27,490 bases of DNA from 66-474 sp035249465 (GTDB lineage: Bacteria > Pseudomonadota > Gammaproteobacteria > Xanthomonadales > Rhodanobacteraceae). The stretch lies in contig DATFGL010000227.1 in the NCBI GenBank assembly GCA_035249465.1, forward strand, positions 1 to 27,490, read 5' to 3'. The notes beneath the pieces were generated by a model. The model was not told where the DNA came from and did no database searches. It saw nothing but the letters and a program-made list of their open reading frames with translations. A program made the position numbers and the translations under genes. Each line of letters opens with the position of its first letter. Position 1 is the stretch's first letter. Shown here piece by piece: positions 14,242 through 22,003 of the stretch.

Positions 14242-14311
14242 CATTCCGGGTTGGCCTTTTACCGAACCCGAAGCGCTGGATTCCGGATTGCCGCCTCGCG
14301 GCAGGCGGAAT
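14242..14311. repeat. Intergenic hairpins with CATTCCGG/GGATTCCGG motifs
   Basis: In the 149-bp gap after the glycosyltransferase, CGGGTTGG...CC-G-AACCCG (14247-14270) forms an 8-bp stem with one bulge and a loop containing TTTT. ATTCCG (14280-14285) pairs with CGGAAT (14306-14311) around an inner CCGCC/GGCGG stem. Both hairpins are flanked by CATTCCGG-like words, as in dispersed repeats. The structures could end transcription from the two converging genes. I see no gene here. Confidence 0.4.
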
Positions 14312-14347
14312 GCCGACCAGAGGTTGCAGCGATCGGGTACAGCGGCC

Positions 14348-14791
14348 TCAACGCTTGCCCTTGGCCAGTGGCAAATCCGCCTGCTTCCACGCGTTGATGC
14401 CACCGGCCAGCGTGGCGACATCGGTGAAACCGGCCTTGACCAACCGCTTGGCGGCCTTGCCGGATTCCGCGCCGCTCTTGCACACGGTCACGATCTGCAG
14501 GCTCTTGGCCTTGGCGAGATCCTTGTTCTCGGGATCGAACTGGCTGGGCGCGACATGCTTCGAGCCCGCGATGTGGCCCTTCTCGAAATCCGCGATCGCC
14601 GACATATCGATCACCAGCGGCTCGCCGCGATTGATCATCTGCACCAGCGCCGCCGGCGTCAGTTCGCGGAAACCGCGGAACTTGCGCGACACTTCCAGGC
14701 CGATCAAGGCAAGGATGATCACGATGAAGGTCGCCACCAGCAGGATGTGGTGGCCGAGGAATGACGGCAGGCGGGTCAGGAACTCGTGCAT
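14348..14791 (-). CDS. Membrane-anchored rhodanese-like protein (YibN-like)
   Basis: A 147-residue protein with one N-terminal membrane helix (about 15-33) and a single rhodanese domain (about 42-140). The active-site loop has Cys104 (VTVCKSGAESG), so sulfur transfer chemistry is possible; it is preceded by VIDMS and GHIAGSKHVAP, the usual rhodanese strand and helix signatures. Topology suggests the domain faces the cytoplasm. The combination matches YibN-type proteins, which in many gammaproteobacteria lie near grxC and secB; those genes are not in this window. No clear ribosome binding site. It converges with the glycosyltransferase gene, and copy B of the 3'-UTR repeat lies upstream of its start. 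Confidence 0.85.
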   Translation of the reverse strand: MHEFLTRLPSFLGHHILLVATFIVIILALIGLEVSRKFRGFRELTPAALVQMINRGEPLVIDMSAIADFEKGHIAGSKHVAPSQFDPENKDLAKAKSLQIVTVCKSGAESGKAAKRLVKAGFTDVATLAGGINAWKQADLPLAKGKR

Positions 14792-14852
14792 CGGAGGGTC
14801 TTGATCCAGAGGGGACCGCGCATTATCTGCGAATACCGGGAATGTTGCATCC

Positions 14853-14991
14853 GAAGCGGCCGTGGTGAGAAGTCAGACCACGGAGCTCCTGGCCATGGAT
14901 GGCGGCTTCATGGTCGTTTTGGAGTCTCCCACTCGACCAAGCCGTGCGTTGCCTTGTGACTCAAAGAGGCAGCGATCAGGGATGATCGCAC
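14853..14991 (-). repeat. 3'-UTR repeat element, copy B (long form)
   Basis: 139 bp, exactly the length of copy A. Read on the minus strand it starts at the base after the lipoprotein TGA with GTGCGATC, has a perfect GCGATC-6-GATCGC hairpin, and a distal hairpin with arms GACCA and TGGTC (plus-strand 14911-14915 and 14876-14880) separated by 30 bases. Its far end lies about 60 bases from the start of the rhodanese gene. Confidence 0.75.
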
Positions 14992-15396
14992 TCAATCTGG
15001 ATTGATGTCCGGCAAACCCGACTCCAGCCACCAATGCTTGGCCTTGGCATCCCAATGCCAGGTCTGGTGGTCGAGCACGTCGTACACGTGCTGGCTGGTC
15101 TTGACGATCAGGCTGATCTGCGCGGTCTGCCGGATGGTGTCGGGGTCCGTCGCCGTCGGTCCGGATGCACTGTATTCGGCGACGCGCACGGTGTTGTAGA
15201 GCGCCTTTTGCTGCGGCGTCAGCGGATGCTCGGCGCGCAGCGCGGGATCGACATAGTTCCAGGCGCCCTGGATATCGCCCCAGCGCAACGCCGCGGCGTA
15301 GCCATCCAGCGTGTCGTCACGCAAGGTGTTCTTGTTCTGCAGGGTCGCGCACCCGGCCAGCAGCAACGCGGCACCCGTGATCACGATACGGCGCAT
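14992..15396 (-). CDS. Small lipoprotein of unknown function
   Basis: A 134-residue protein starting MRRIVITGAALLLAGCATL: a lipoprotein signal peptide with lipobox LLAGC and Cys16, so the mature protein should be lipid-anchored. There is no Asp at +2, so outer-membrane sorting by Lol is expected. The mature part has DGYAAALRWGDIQGAWNYVDPALR and a C-terminal WHWDAKAKHWWLESGLPDI segment, a small alpha/beta domain that looks NTF2/DUF4440-like in outline. The ATG at 15396 has an AGGAG ribosome binding site 7 bases upstream; a longer frame from 15444 would bury the signal peptide. Function unknown. The stop is directly followed by copy B of the 3'-UTR repeat. Confidence 0.82.
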   Translation of the reverse strand: MRRIVITGAALLLAGCATLQNKNTLRDDTLDGYAAALRWGDIQGAWNYVDPALRAEHPLTPQQKALYNTVRVAEYSASGPTATDPDTIRQTAQISLIVKTSQHVYDVLDHQTWHWDAKAKHWWLESGLPDINPD

Positions 15397-15436
15397 GACG
15401 ATCTCCTGGAAACGGCGCAGCCGCGATTGTGCCGCA

Positions 15437-15904
15437 TCACGCATGCTTGCGCAGCTTGGCGAAAAAACGCGCGGTCAGGGTGACTGCTGCACGCCGTTCG
15501 CCGGCGATCTCGCAGACGACATCGGCGCGCCCCTTGCCCCGCTCGCCCAACGCGACTGCCAGCCTCGACAACGCGCCGGGCTCCACGAAACGGGCAATGC
15601 CACGCAATTCGCTCCACACCGGCTCGTGATAACGCAGATGCGAATCGCCTACGTAAATGTCGCAATCGAGCCCCTCTGCGCGCAGGCCCAGCTCGATCAG
15701 GCCCCAGCCCGCCAGCGTCAGCAGCGACGCCATGCTGCCGCCGAACGCACAACCCTTGTCGTTGACGTTGGGCGTAAGCGGCGCGGTCATCTCCAGTTCG
15801 TCACCGGTGTAGCGCCGCACTTTCAGATTCATGGCGTCAGCCAACGGGATGTTCTCGAGGATGTGCGATTCGAGGATCGCAGCGGCGGAATCGTTCTGGT
15901 TCAT
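15437..15904 (-). CDS. Hotdog-fold thioesterase (YiiD C-terminal domain family)
   Basis: A 155-residue single-domain protein. MTAPLTPNVNDKGCAFGGSMASLLTLAGWG (about 39-68) is the signature of the putative YiiD_C thioesterase family: the N..G.AFGG loop followed by the long hotdog helix. The central DCDIYVGDSHLRYHEPV strand also fits. Substrates are probably acyl-CoA or acyl-ACP esters, not identified. It lies 40 bases upstream of the lipoprotein gene on the same strand and could share its transcript. It is divergent from hemD, with 65 bp between the start codons. Confidence 0.82.
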   Translation of the reverse strand: MNQNDSAAAILESHILENIPLADAMNLKVRRYTGDELEMTAPLTPNVNDKGCAFGGSMASLLTLAGWGLIELGLRAEGLDCDIYVGDSHLRYHEPVWSELRGIARFVEPGALSRLAVALGERGKGRADVVCEIAGERRAAVTLTARFFAKLRKHA

Positions 15905-15957
15905 CGCGCAAGTTTGTCGTGAAGCGGGCGTCGCGACAAGACTTGCGCGTACTGACC

Positions 15958-15963
15958 TATGAT
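15958..15963 (+). promoter_or_regulatory. hemD: Candidate -10 box of hemD, implying a leaderless start
   Basis: TATGAT ends 6 bases before the hemD ATG, so a normal start point would fall on or next to the A of ATG. A weak GACA-containing -35 (GCGACA, 15933-15938) lies 19 bases upstream. Confidence 0.4.
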
Positions 15964-15969
15964 CGGCGC

Positions 15970-16731
15970 ATGGCTCTTTTGCGACCCCTCAAAGGAATCC
16001 GCATCGCGATCACGCGCCCTGCCGGTACGGGTGCCGCGTGGGCGAATCGCGTTCGCGCGCTGGGCGGCGCGCCACTGCTGCTGCCGGGCTCGAGCCTGCG
16101 CGCGGCGTCCGACGCGCGTGCGGCGCGCACTGCCTTGCGGGACGCACTGGCGTGCGACGCCGTCATTTTCACCAGCCCGGCTGCGGTGAAATTCGCGCGA
16201 CAGCTCGGCGCGTTGCGCAGCCGCGCCACCGTGCTGGCACCGGGCGCCGGCACGCAGGGCGCGTTGCGGAGTGCGGGATTCCGCAACGCGATCGCGCCTG
16301 CGCGCGAGGACAGTGAAGGACTGCTGGCGCTGCCGGTTCTGCACAACGTGCGTGGACAGAGCATCGGCATCATCGGCGCGGCGGGCGGGCGCGGGCTGCT
16401 GCAACGGGAGCTTGCCGGGCACGGCGCCAAGGTGGTCCACGCGCACGTTTACGAGCGCGCGCCCGCACGGCTCGATCGCCGTCATGCCGACGCGCTGCGG
16501 CGGAATGCGCGCAGGCCGCTCTACGTACTGCTTTCGAGTTCGGAAGCGCTGGCCAACATCACCGTTGGCTTGCCGGACGACGCACTGCGCGCGTTGCTGC
16601 GTGGAGCCGCCGTCGCCAGCAGCGCACGCCTCGCCACGGTCGCGCGCAAGGCAGGCTTCGCGCACGTGTTGCGTGCCGACTCCGCGCACGCTGGGGACAT
16701 GCTGGGCGCGATCATCGACAGCCGGGCGTAG
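15970..16731 (+). CDS. hemD: Uroporphyrinogen-III synthase
   Basis: A 253-residue HemD, about the usual length. The family is divergent, but the expected pattern is present: start LKGIRIAITRP, an early G-G-A-P-L-L-L-P segment, FTSPAAVKFARQL (about 74-86), the linker to the second domain near IGIIGAAGGRGLLQREL, then VHAHVYER and LLSSSEALAN. It cyclises hydroxymethylbilane to uroporphyrinogen III. The ATG at 15970 begins the conserved protein; the in-frame ATG at 15919 would add 17 residues with no similarity. The expected partner hemC is not adjacent. hemX and hemY follow on the same strand, a common order in gammaproteobacteria. Confidence 0.9.
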   Translation: MALLRPLKGIRIAITRPAGTGAAWANRVRALGGAPLLLPGSSLRAASDARAARTALRDALACDAVIFTSPAAVKFARQLGALRSRATVLAPGAGTQGALRSAGFRNAIAPAREDSEGLLALPVLHNVRGQSIGIIGAAGGRGLLQRELAGHGAKVVHAHVYERAPARLDRRHADALRRNARRPLYVLLSSSEALANITVGLPDDALRALLRGAAVASSARLATVARKAGFAHVLRADSAHAGDMLGAIIDSRA

Positions 16732-16837
16732 TGGTCCGGTTTGAAACACCGCTCGCCGTGCTCGACGTGAACGGTACAAATTCAAATTGCGTCACATCCG
16801 GCCTGGGCCGACGGCCTCTCCTGCTAGCATTGCGCGC

Positions 16838-17914
16838 ATGATCGAAGACTCCATCGAAAACAGCCCGGAACCCAGTCCGCGCAAGCCGCGCAAGCGTCCG
16901 CCCGGCCTCGCGGCCCTCGCGATCATCGTGGCGCTCGCGGCGCTGGCCGTGGCGGCGTGGAGCGTCTGGTGCCTGCACCGTTTCACGCACGACGAATTGG
17001 CCGCGCGTCAGCATGACGCCGCCACCATCGCGGCGCTGCAAAGCCAGCTCGCGGCCGGCGACGAACAGGCGCGCGCGGGCGACCACCGCATCGGCAAGCT
17101 GGAATCGGGTCTGGATGATTTGCGCGCGGGCACGCAGGGGCTGGATCGCCGCATCGCCAACCTCGAGACGGCTTACACCAATCTGAGCGGCCAGCAGCAA
17201 TCGGCGCAGGACACGGTCCTGCTCAATGATGCCGAGATGTTGCTGCGCACCGGCGCGCAGCGCTACGAGCTGTTTCACGACACCAGCGGCGCGCTGAAGG
17301 CGTATTCGCAGGCCATCGAGGTGCTGGCGCAGGTGCAGAACCCCGTTTACGCGCCGGTTCGCGCCGGCGCCACCACCGAACGCGACGCCCTGGCCGCGGT
17401 CGCGCCGCCCTCGCGCCAAGGCGCGCTGGACACGCTGTCCACCTTGCGCGGCAAGGTGGCGTCGCTGCCGCTGGCGTCAGAGGCAATCGCGGCGTCCGCG
17501 TCGACCGCACCACAGAAACCCGGTTTCTGGTCGCGTGTCGGCAACGCCTTCAGCGGCATCGTCAAGGTTTCGCGCGACAACGGCAAGGCGGCACCGCTCG
17601 CCGACGCGCGGTTCGCACGGCAGTCGATCGCGCTCGACCTGGCCCAGGCCCAGGAAGCCCTGCTCGCCTTCGATGACGCTACCTACAGGGCTGCGCTGCA
17701 GCGCGCCGACGCGACGCTTGCCGCGCAATTCGACGGCAACGATGCCGGCGTGAAAGATGCGAGTGCCCAAATCGCGAACCTGTTGGCGCAGCATGGCGGC
17801 GGTCTCGCGCCCAAGCTGGGAGGTGCGCTCGCACAACTGCAAAGCCTGCGCGCCAGCCGATCCGCAACGTCCGCACCGGCACCCGCTTCCACGGCCGGGG
17901 GCGCCAGGCGATGA
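16838..17914 (+). CDS. hemX: HemX, membrane protein of the heme synthesis cluster
   Basis: A 358-residue protein. A Pro/Arg/Lys-rich cytoplasmic N-terminus (1-24) leads into one membrane helix (about 26-46), a coiled-coil of about 55-125 (IAALQSQLAAGDEQARAGDHRIGKLESGLDDLRAGTQ...), then a helical domain with LLNDAEMLLRTGAQRYELFHDTSGALKAYSQAIEVLAQV, the hallmark of HemX. Despite its frequent label it has no uroporphyrinogen methyltransferase domain; its role in heme synthesis is not settled. The ATG at 16838 follows a TAGCAT -10-like box (16825-16830) by 7 bases, so it may be leaderless. It overlaps hemY by ATGA. Confidence 0.88.
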   Translation: MIEDSIENSPEPSPRKPRKRPPGLAALAIIVALAALAVAAWSVWCLHRFTHDELAARQHDAATIAALQSQLAAGDEQARAGDHRIGKLESGLDDLRAGTQGLDRRIANLETAYTNLSGQQQSAQDTVLLNDAEMLLRTGAQRYELFHDTSGALKAYSQAIEVLAQVQNPVYAPVRAGATTERDALAAVAPPSRQGALDTLSTLRGKVASLPLASEAIAASASTAPQKPGFWSRVGNAFSGIVKVSRDNGKAAPLADARFARQSIALDLAQAQEALLAFDDATYRAALQRADATLAAQFDGNDAGVKDASAQIANLLAQHGGGLAPKLGGALAQLQSLRASRSATSAPAPASTAGGARR

Positions 17915-19161
17915 AAAGCAAGCGCTGGCTCGTCCTTGCCCTGATCATCATCCTGCTGCTCGCGATCGCGTTCGTGTGGTTGTCGCCGGATCCCGGTTAC
18001 GTGCTGATTCGCTTCCGCGGCTGGAAAGTGGAGGCCACGGTGGTCGGCGCGGCGGCGATCCTGATCGTGGCGTGGATCACAATCGGCATCATCTGGTGGC
18101 TGCTGCTGTGGCCGTTCGGCGCACTCTCGCGCCGCCACCGCAGGATCAGCCACGAACGCCTGCGCGACGGCTTGGTCGCGTTGAGCGAAGGCCGCAACGT
18201 CGAGGCGCACCGCACCCTGCAGCGCGCGGCGCAGTTCTCGTCGTTGCGTTCGCCCGCGCTGTTGTCCGCCGCCGTGGCGGCACACCGCCATGGCGACACC
18301 ACGCGCGCACTGGAAACGCTGGACGAAGCCGCCCAGCATGCGCCGGAAGCCGCGCGCACCCTGCGTGCACGCATCCTGCGCGAGAACGGGCGCGCGGACG
18401 AAGCGTTGCAACTGCTCTCACCCGGCGCCGAGGCCGGCAAGTTGCCGCCCGCGGGCTGGCACGAATTCGCGTTGGCCGCGATCGCGACCGGCCAGCCCGA
18501 GAAGGCGCGCGCGGCGCTGGAACCGCTGCGCAAATCCGACATGCTGGGATCGGCGGCCTACGCCGCGCTCGTCGACCAGGCTCTTGGCGCTTCGCTGCTC
18601 AGGGCGCCCGGCATGGCGGCACTGCAGGACATGTGGAAGCGCGCGAACCGCCAGCAGCGCCAGATGCCCGCGTTGCTGGATGTGTACGCACGGCGTGCCG
18701 CCGGGTTCGGCGATGCACACGCTGCGCTGGACGCCATCGAGGACGCGGTGAAGCGCGAATGGAACCCCGGTCTCGTTGCGACTTATGGCGAGATCACGCC
18801 GCCGACTGAAGCCCCCGCGCGCTTGCACGTCGCGACCCGCTGGCTGGAGGCCCATCCGGGTGACGACATCCTGCTGCGCGCCCTGGGCAGCCTGTCGATG
18901 CGCGCGTCCGATCCGCGCGGCGCGCGAGGATACCTGGTGCACGCACTGACCCTGAAACCGTCCGCCGCGAGCTGGGCCGCGCTGGGCGACGTGCAATCGG
19001 CGTCCGGCGACGCGGAAGATGCCGAACGCTGCTACGCCAACGCATGGAAATGCGCGCGCGGCGAAGAGGTCGCGCCCCGCCCACACGAAGCCGGGCTCGA
19101 CACCAGCCAGTTCACGATCGAGGAACGCGACGAACACGGCATGCCGCGCCTTCCGAGTTGA
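17911..19161 (+). CDS. hemY: HemY, TPR-containing membrane protein of heme synthesis cluster
   Basis: A 416-residue protein with two N-terminal membrane helices (about 6-24 and 42-66, the second WITIGIIWWLLLWPFG) making the HemY_N domain, then a series of TPR-like helical repeats (for example ERLRDGLVALSEGRNVEAHRTLQRAAQ, then AAVAAHRHGDTTRALETLDEAAQHAPEAARTL, and a C-terminal AASWAALGDVQSASGDAEDAERCYANAW). This is the proteobacterial HemY, not the protoporphyrinogen oxidase of the same name. It probably scaffolds late heme enzymes at the membrane; its mechanism is not known. The start overlaps the hemX stop. The 3' end faces the converging DUF2845 gene, with a 3'-UTR repeat between. Confidence 0.9.
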   Translation: MKSKRWLVLALIIILLLAIAFVWLSPDPGYVLIRFRGWKVEATVVGAAAILIVAWITIGIIWWLLLWPFGALSRRHRRISHERLRDGLVALSEGRNVEAHRTLQRAAQFSSLRSPALLSAAVAAHRHGDTTRALETLDEAAQHAPEAARTLRARILRENGRADEALQLLSPGAEAGKLPPAGWHEFALAAIATGQPEKARAALEPLRKSDMLGSAAYAALVDQALGASLLRAPGMAALQDMWKRANRQQRQMPALLDVYARRAAGFGDAHAALDAIEDAVKREWNPGLVATYGEITPPTEAPARLHVATRWLEAHPGDDILLRALGSLSMRASDPRGARGYLVHALTLKPSAASWAALGDVQSASGDAEDAERCYANAWKCARGEEVAPRPHEAGLDTSQFTIEERDEHGMPRLPS

Positions 19162-19174
19162 ACGCGCCCAAGCT

Positions 19175-19287
19175 GAAGCGGCTGTTGTGAAAAGTCAGGC
19201 CATGGAAGGCCGTTCTGGTGCGCACGAACCGGAAACGTTTCAACTCGCCTGGCGGTCTGGAGACGCGGCGATCAGGGACGAACGCAC
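19175..19287 (-). repeat. 3'-UTR repeat element, copy C (short form)
   Basis: 113 bp. Read on the minus strand it starts one base after the DUF2845 TGA with GTGCGTTCGTCCCTGATCGC; the proximal hairpin has one T-T mismatch. The distal hairpin is the short form GGCC-TTCCAT-GGCC (plus-strand 19198-19211). It fills nearly the whole gap between the converging hemY and DUF2845 genes. Confidence 0.75.
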
Positions 19288-19288
19288 A

Positions 19289-19852
19289 TCAGTGCAAGAC
19301 CTCGATGTCCGTGATGCGCCCCTCCTGCAACCGGATTTCACGCGCCACGCGTGAGCCGTCGGCGGGATAGAGCCACGTTTCGCCCCAGGCCGGGGCTTGC
19401 GCACCCTGGTACGCCGACCAGGCAAGCGGGTTGCGCGTGCGGCTGGGCGCGAGCCCGCAACGTGCGATCAGATCGGCCACGCTCATGCCGACCGTGATCC
19501 CGGTGAAATCGCACGGGCCGCCGTTTCCGACAAAACCGTAACCCAGGGTCTGTTCGCGTGCCAGCACGCCGCCGGAAAACTCCAGCCGCACCATCAACCG
19601 CTGCGGACCGAAGTTGTAGTACCACGCTTCGGTCGTCACCGCCGAGCCAGGTTCCACGGGCGTTTCCACGCCCACGCCAGGCGAACCGACGTAGTAGTCC
19701 ACAAAGAACGGATCGCCGCATTCATCACGGACCTGGGGCGCCAGGTCGCCCTGCTTCACGATGTGCGTACCGCAGCGCAACGCCCACGCGCGCGACGGCA
19801 GCGCCGCGACCAGCATCACCAGCAACGCGCCCGCCCACAATGACCTGTTCAT
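19289..19852 (-). CDS. Secreted DUF2845 family protein
   Basis: A 187-residue protein with a Sec signal peptide: MNRSLWAGALLVMLVAALPSRAWA, with cleavage predicted after AWA near residue 24, so it is periplasmic. The mature protein begins LRCGTHIVKQGDLAPQVRDECGDP, typical of DUF2845. A second related unit follows near residues 115-137 (FTGITVGMSVADLIARCGLAP), and the two halves resemble a SmpA/OmlA-like small fold, each with a Cys. Function unknown. The start has a GAGG ribosome binding site 6 bases upstream. The stop is followed after one base by copy C of the 3'-UTR repeat. Confidence 0.82.
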   Translation of the reverse strand: MNRSLWAGALLVMLVAALPSRAWALRCGTHIVKQGDLAPQVRDECGDPFFVDYYVGSPGVGVETPVEPGSAVTTEAWYYNFGPQRLMVRLEFSGGVLAREQTLGYGFVGNGGPCDFTGITVGMSVADLIARCGLAPSRTRNPLAWSAYQGAQAPAWGETWLYPADGSRVAREIRLQEGRITDIEVLH

Positions 19853-19993
19853 GGCTGCCTCACGGATCGCACAAGTCGTGCGTCCACTTTAGCGCCATGC
19901 GGAAAGGCCACTGTAAGGACGCCGTGAAACGCGGGCCGGTTCGCGCGCAAAACCCGCACGAGCGACAATGCGGTGTCTGACCGGACGATCGCC

Positions 19994-20434
19994 ATGGCCA
20001 TCTGGAAACAACACGCCGATCTCGAAACCCTCAACGCATGGAGCAGGCGCACCCTGATGCGCACGCTGGACATCCGCATCACCGAGGTCGGCGACGACTA
20101 TCTGCGCGGCACGATGCCCGTGGACGACCGCACCCGCCAGCCGTACGGCATCCTGCACGGCGGCGCATCGGTGGCGCTGGCCGAAACACTGGGCTCGACC
20201 GCGGCGATGCTGTGCTGCGAGAACGGGCGTGCCGCGGTCGGCCTCGAGATCAACGCCAACCACCTGCGCGCGGTTCGCGAAGGCCTGGTCACCGGCACCG
20301 CGCTTCCGATCCACGTCGGCCGCAGCACGCAGGTGTGGGAGATCCGGATCGAGAGCGAAGCCGGCGAATTGACCTGCGTTTCGCGCCTGACCATGGCGGT
20401 GGTGCCCGGCGACGCGTTCGCGCTGCGCAGGTAG
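19994..20434 (+). CDS. PaaI-type hotdog thioesterase
   Basis: A 146-residue single hotdog domain. QPYGILHGGASVALAETLGSTAA is the PaaI/4-hydroxybenzoyl-CoA thioesterase motif: the GILHGG loop, then a helix with the candidate catalytic Glu in AET. GLEINANHLRAVREG is the central strand. It would hydrolyse acyl- or aryl-CoA thioesters in the cytoplasm, like YdiI/MenI-type enzymes. The ATG at 19994 gives the conserved MAIWKQ start; an in-frame GTG at 19973 is possible but leaves almost no space after a GACAAT box at 19964-19969. The gene stands alone between the DUF2845 gene (divergent) and rmuC. Confidence 0.88.
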   Translation: MAIWKQHADLETLNAWSRRTLMRTLDIRITEVGDDYLRGTMPVDDRTRQPYGILHGGASVALAETLGSTAAMLCCENGRAAVGLEINANHLRAVREGLVTGTALPIHVGRSTQVWEIRIESEAGELTCVSRLTMAVVPGDAFALRR

Positions 20435-20463
20435 GAGGGCCGGAAGGGCGAGGACGGGCGTTT

Positions 20464-20582
20464 ACGCGATGCCGGTGGCATCGCGTGCCCGGCCGAGCGA
20501 CCGGACAGGGACGGCCAGGCCGGTGCCCCGTGCCATGGACGGCTGTTGCTGAAACCCCGGGTCGCGGCTTCCGCCGCTCCTG
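20464..20582. repeat. REP-like hairpins in the rmuC upstream region
   Basis: The 242 bases between the thioesterase and rmuC hold no gene. ACGCGATGCC-GGT-GGCATCGCGT (20464-20486) is a perfect 10-bp stem with a 3-base loop. GCGGC-TTCC-GCCGC (20564-20577) lies inside GTCGCGGCTTCCGCCGCTCC, whose complement GGAGCGGCGGAAGCCGCGAC resembles the GTAGGAGCGGC-type REP palindromes of Pseudomonas and Xanthomonas. No T-run follows either stem, so they are more likely REP-type repeats than classic terminators. Confidence 0.5.
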
Positions 20583-20664
20583 CAAGTGGGCGAGGCGTTC
20601 GGGTCTCCCTGCCCCTCTCACGCTGTGCGACGGGAACTGCGTAACGTCCCGGGCAACGCCGCCC

Positions 20665-20670
20665 TACAAT
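20665..20670 (+). promoter_or_regulatory. rmuC: Candidate -10 box of rmuC, implying a leaderless start
   Basis: TACAAT ends 6 bases before the rmuC ATG, so a normal start point would fall at the ATG. No convincing -35 or ribosome binding site is present. Confidence 0.4.
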
Positions 20671-20676
20671 CCCGCG

Positions 20677-21930
20677 ATGGCTACCACCCTGCTCTACGTT
20701 CTCATCACCCTTGCGGCGATCGCGGTGGTTCTTTTGATCGTGCTGTTGATGCAGCCGCATGGTGATGCGGGTCTGCGCGAAAAACTGGACGCATTGCGTG
20801 GCGACGGCGAGCGCGTCGAGCGCGCGCTGCGCGAGGAGCAGCGCGCCGCGCGTACCGAACTGGCCGAAACACTGGACCGCATGGGCGGCCAACTGCGTCT
20901 GTCGTTGTCCGCGCTGACCTCCGACAACCAGCAGCGGCTGGCGGAAGTCCGCACGACGCTCGACACCCAACTGAAAGCCCTGCAAACCGACAACGCGGCG
21001 CAGCTCGAAAAAATGCGCGAGGTCGTGGACGAGAAACTGCAGAAGACGCTGGAAACGCGCCTGTCCTCCTCGTTCAAGCAGATCGCCGAGCGGCTGGAAG
21101 CGGTGCAACGCGGCCTCGGTGAAATGCAATCGCTGGCAACCGGCGTCGGCGACCTGAAGCGCGTGCTCAGCAACGTGAAGACCCGTGGCACCTTCGGTGA
21201 AGTGCGCCTGGGGGCGCTGCTGGAGCAGGTGCTGACGCCGGAACAGTATGCCGCCAACGTCGCGACGATCCCGGGCTCCGACGAACGCGTCGAATACGCG
21301 ATCCGCCTGCCGGGCGCCGATCGCGACACGCAGGTCTGGCTGCCGATCGACGCCAAGTTTCCGGTCGAGGACTACCAGCGCCTGCTGGATGCGCAGGAAC
21401 AGGCCGATGGCGAGACGGCCAACGCCGCTGCCGCCGCCCTGCAGCGCCGCGTCGAGGCCGAGGCGAAAACCATCCGCGAGAAATACGTCTCTTCACCGCA
21501 CACCACCGACTTCGCCCTGTTGTTCCTGCCCACCGAAGGTCTGTACGCGGAGGTGATCCGCCGCCCGGGGCTGTTCGAAAAACTGCAACGCGACCACCAC
21601 GTCACCGTGGCCGGGCCGACCACGCTGGCCGCGATCCTCAACGCATTGCAGATGGGGTTCCGCACCCTGGCGATCGAACGGCGATCGAGCGAAGTGTGGC
21701 AAATCCTCGGTGCCGTCAAGACCGAATTCGGCAAGTTCGGCGAGGTGCTCGACAAGGTCAAGAAGAAGCTGGACGAAGCCGGCAAGCATATCGACGCCAC
21801 CGGCGTACGCACCCGCGCGATCGAGCGCCGGCTGCGCGGCGTCGAATCACTGGCCGATGAAGACGCCCAGGCGCGCATGGAACCTCCCGTCGAGGACGAC
21901 GGTGCGGACGAAGAGTCCGAACCGGGCTGA
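20677..21930 (+). CDS. rmuC: DNA recombination protein RmuC
   Basis: A 417-residue RmuC. An N-terminal membrane helix (about 4-25) is followed by a long coiled-coil (about 35-160) and the RmuC domain with predicted nuclease fold (about 165-365: TRGTFGEVRLGALLEQVLTPEQYAANV, LPIDAKFPVEDYQRLLDA, ALLFLPTEGLYAEVIRRPGL, VAGPTTLAAILNALQMGFRTLAIE). In E. coli loss of RmuC raises recombination at inverted repeats; it is linked to limiting rearrangements. The C-terminal 30 residues are acidic. The ATG at 20677 begins with the membrane helix; the frame is open far upstream without similarity. folE follows after 73 bases. Confidence 0.95.
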   Translation: MATTLLYVLITLAAIAVVLLIVLLMQPHGDAGLREKLDALRGDGERVERALREEQRAARTELAETLDRMGGQLRLSLSALTSDNQQRLAEVRTTLDTQLKALQTDNAAQLEKMREVVDEKLQKTLETRLSSSFKQIAERLEAVQRGLGEMQSLATGVGDLKRVLSNVKTRGTFGEVRLGALLEQVLTPEQYAANVATIPGSDERVEYAIRLPGADRDTQVWLPIDAKFPVEDYQRLLDAQEQADGETANAAAAALQRRVEAEAKTIREKYVSSPHTTDFALLFLPTEGLYAEVIRRPGLFEKLQRDHHVTVAGPTTLAAILNALQMGFRTLAIERRSSEVWQILGAVKTEFGKFGEVLDKVKKKLDEAGKHIDATGVRTRAIERRLRGVESLADEDAQARMEPPVEDDGADEESEPG

Positions 21931-22003
21931 TCGCACATCGGCGTCACCGCCGCCCCGGCAACGGCGTTAAACTGCGCCGTTCGACGTCGCGAGAGGCTGT
22001 CCC

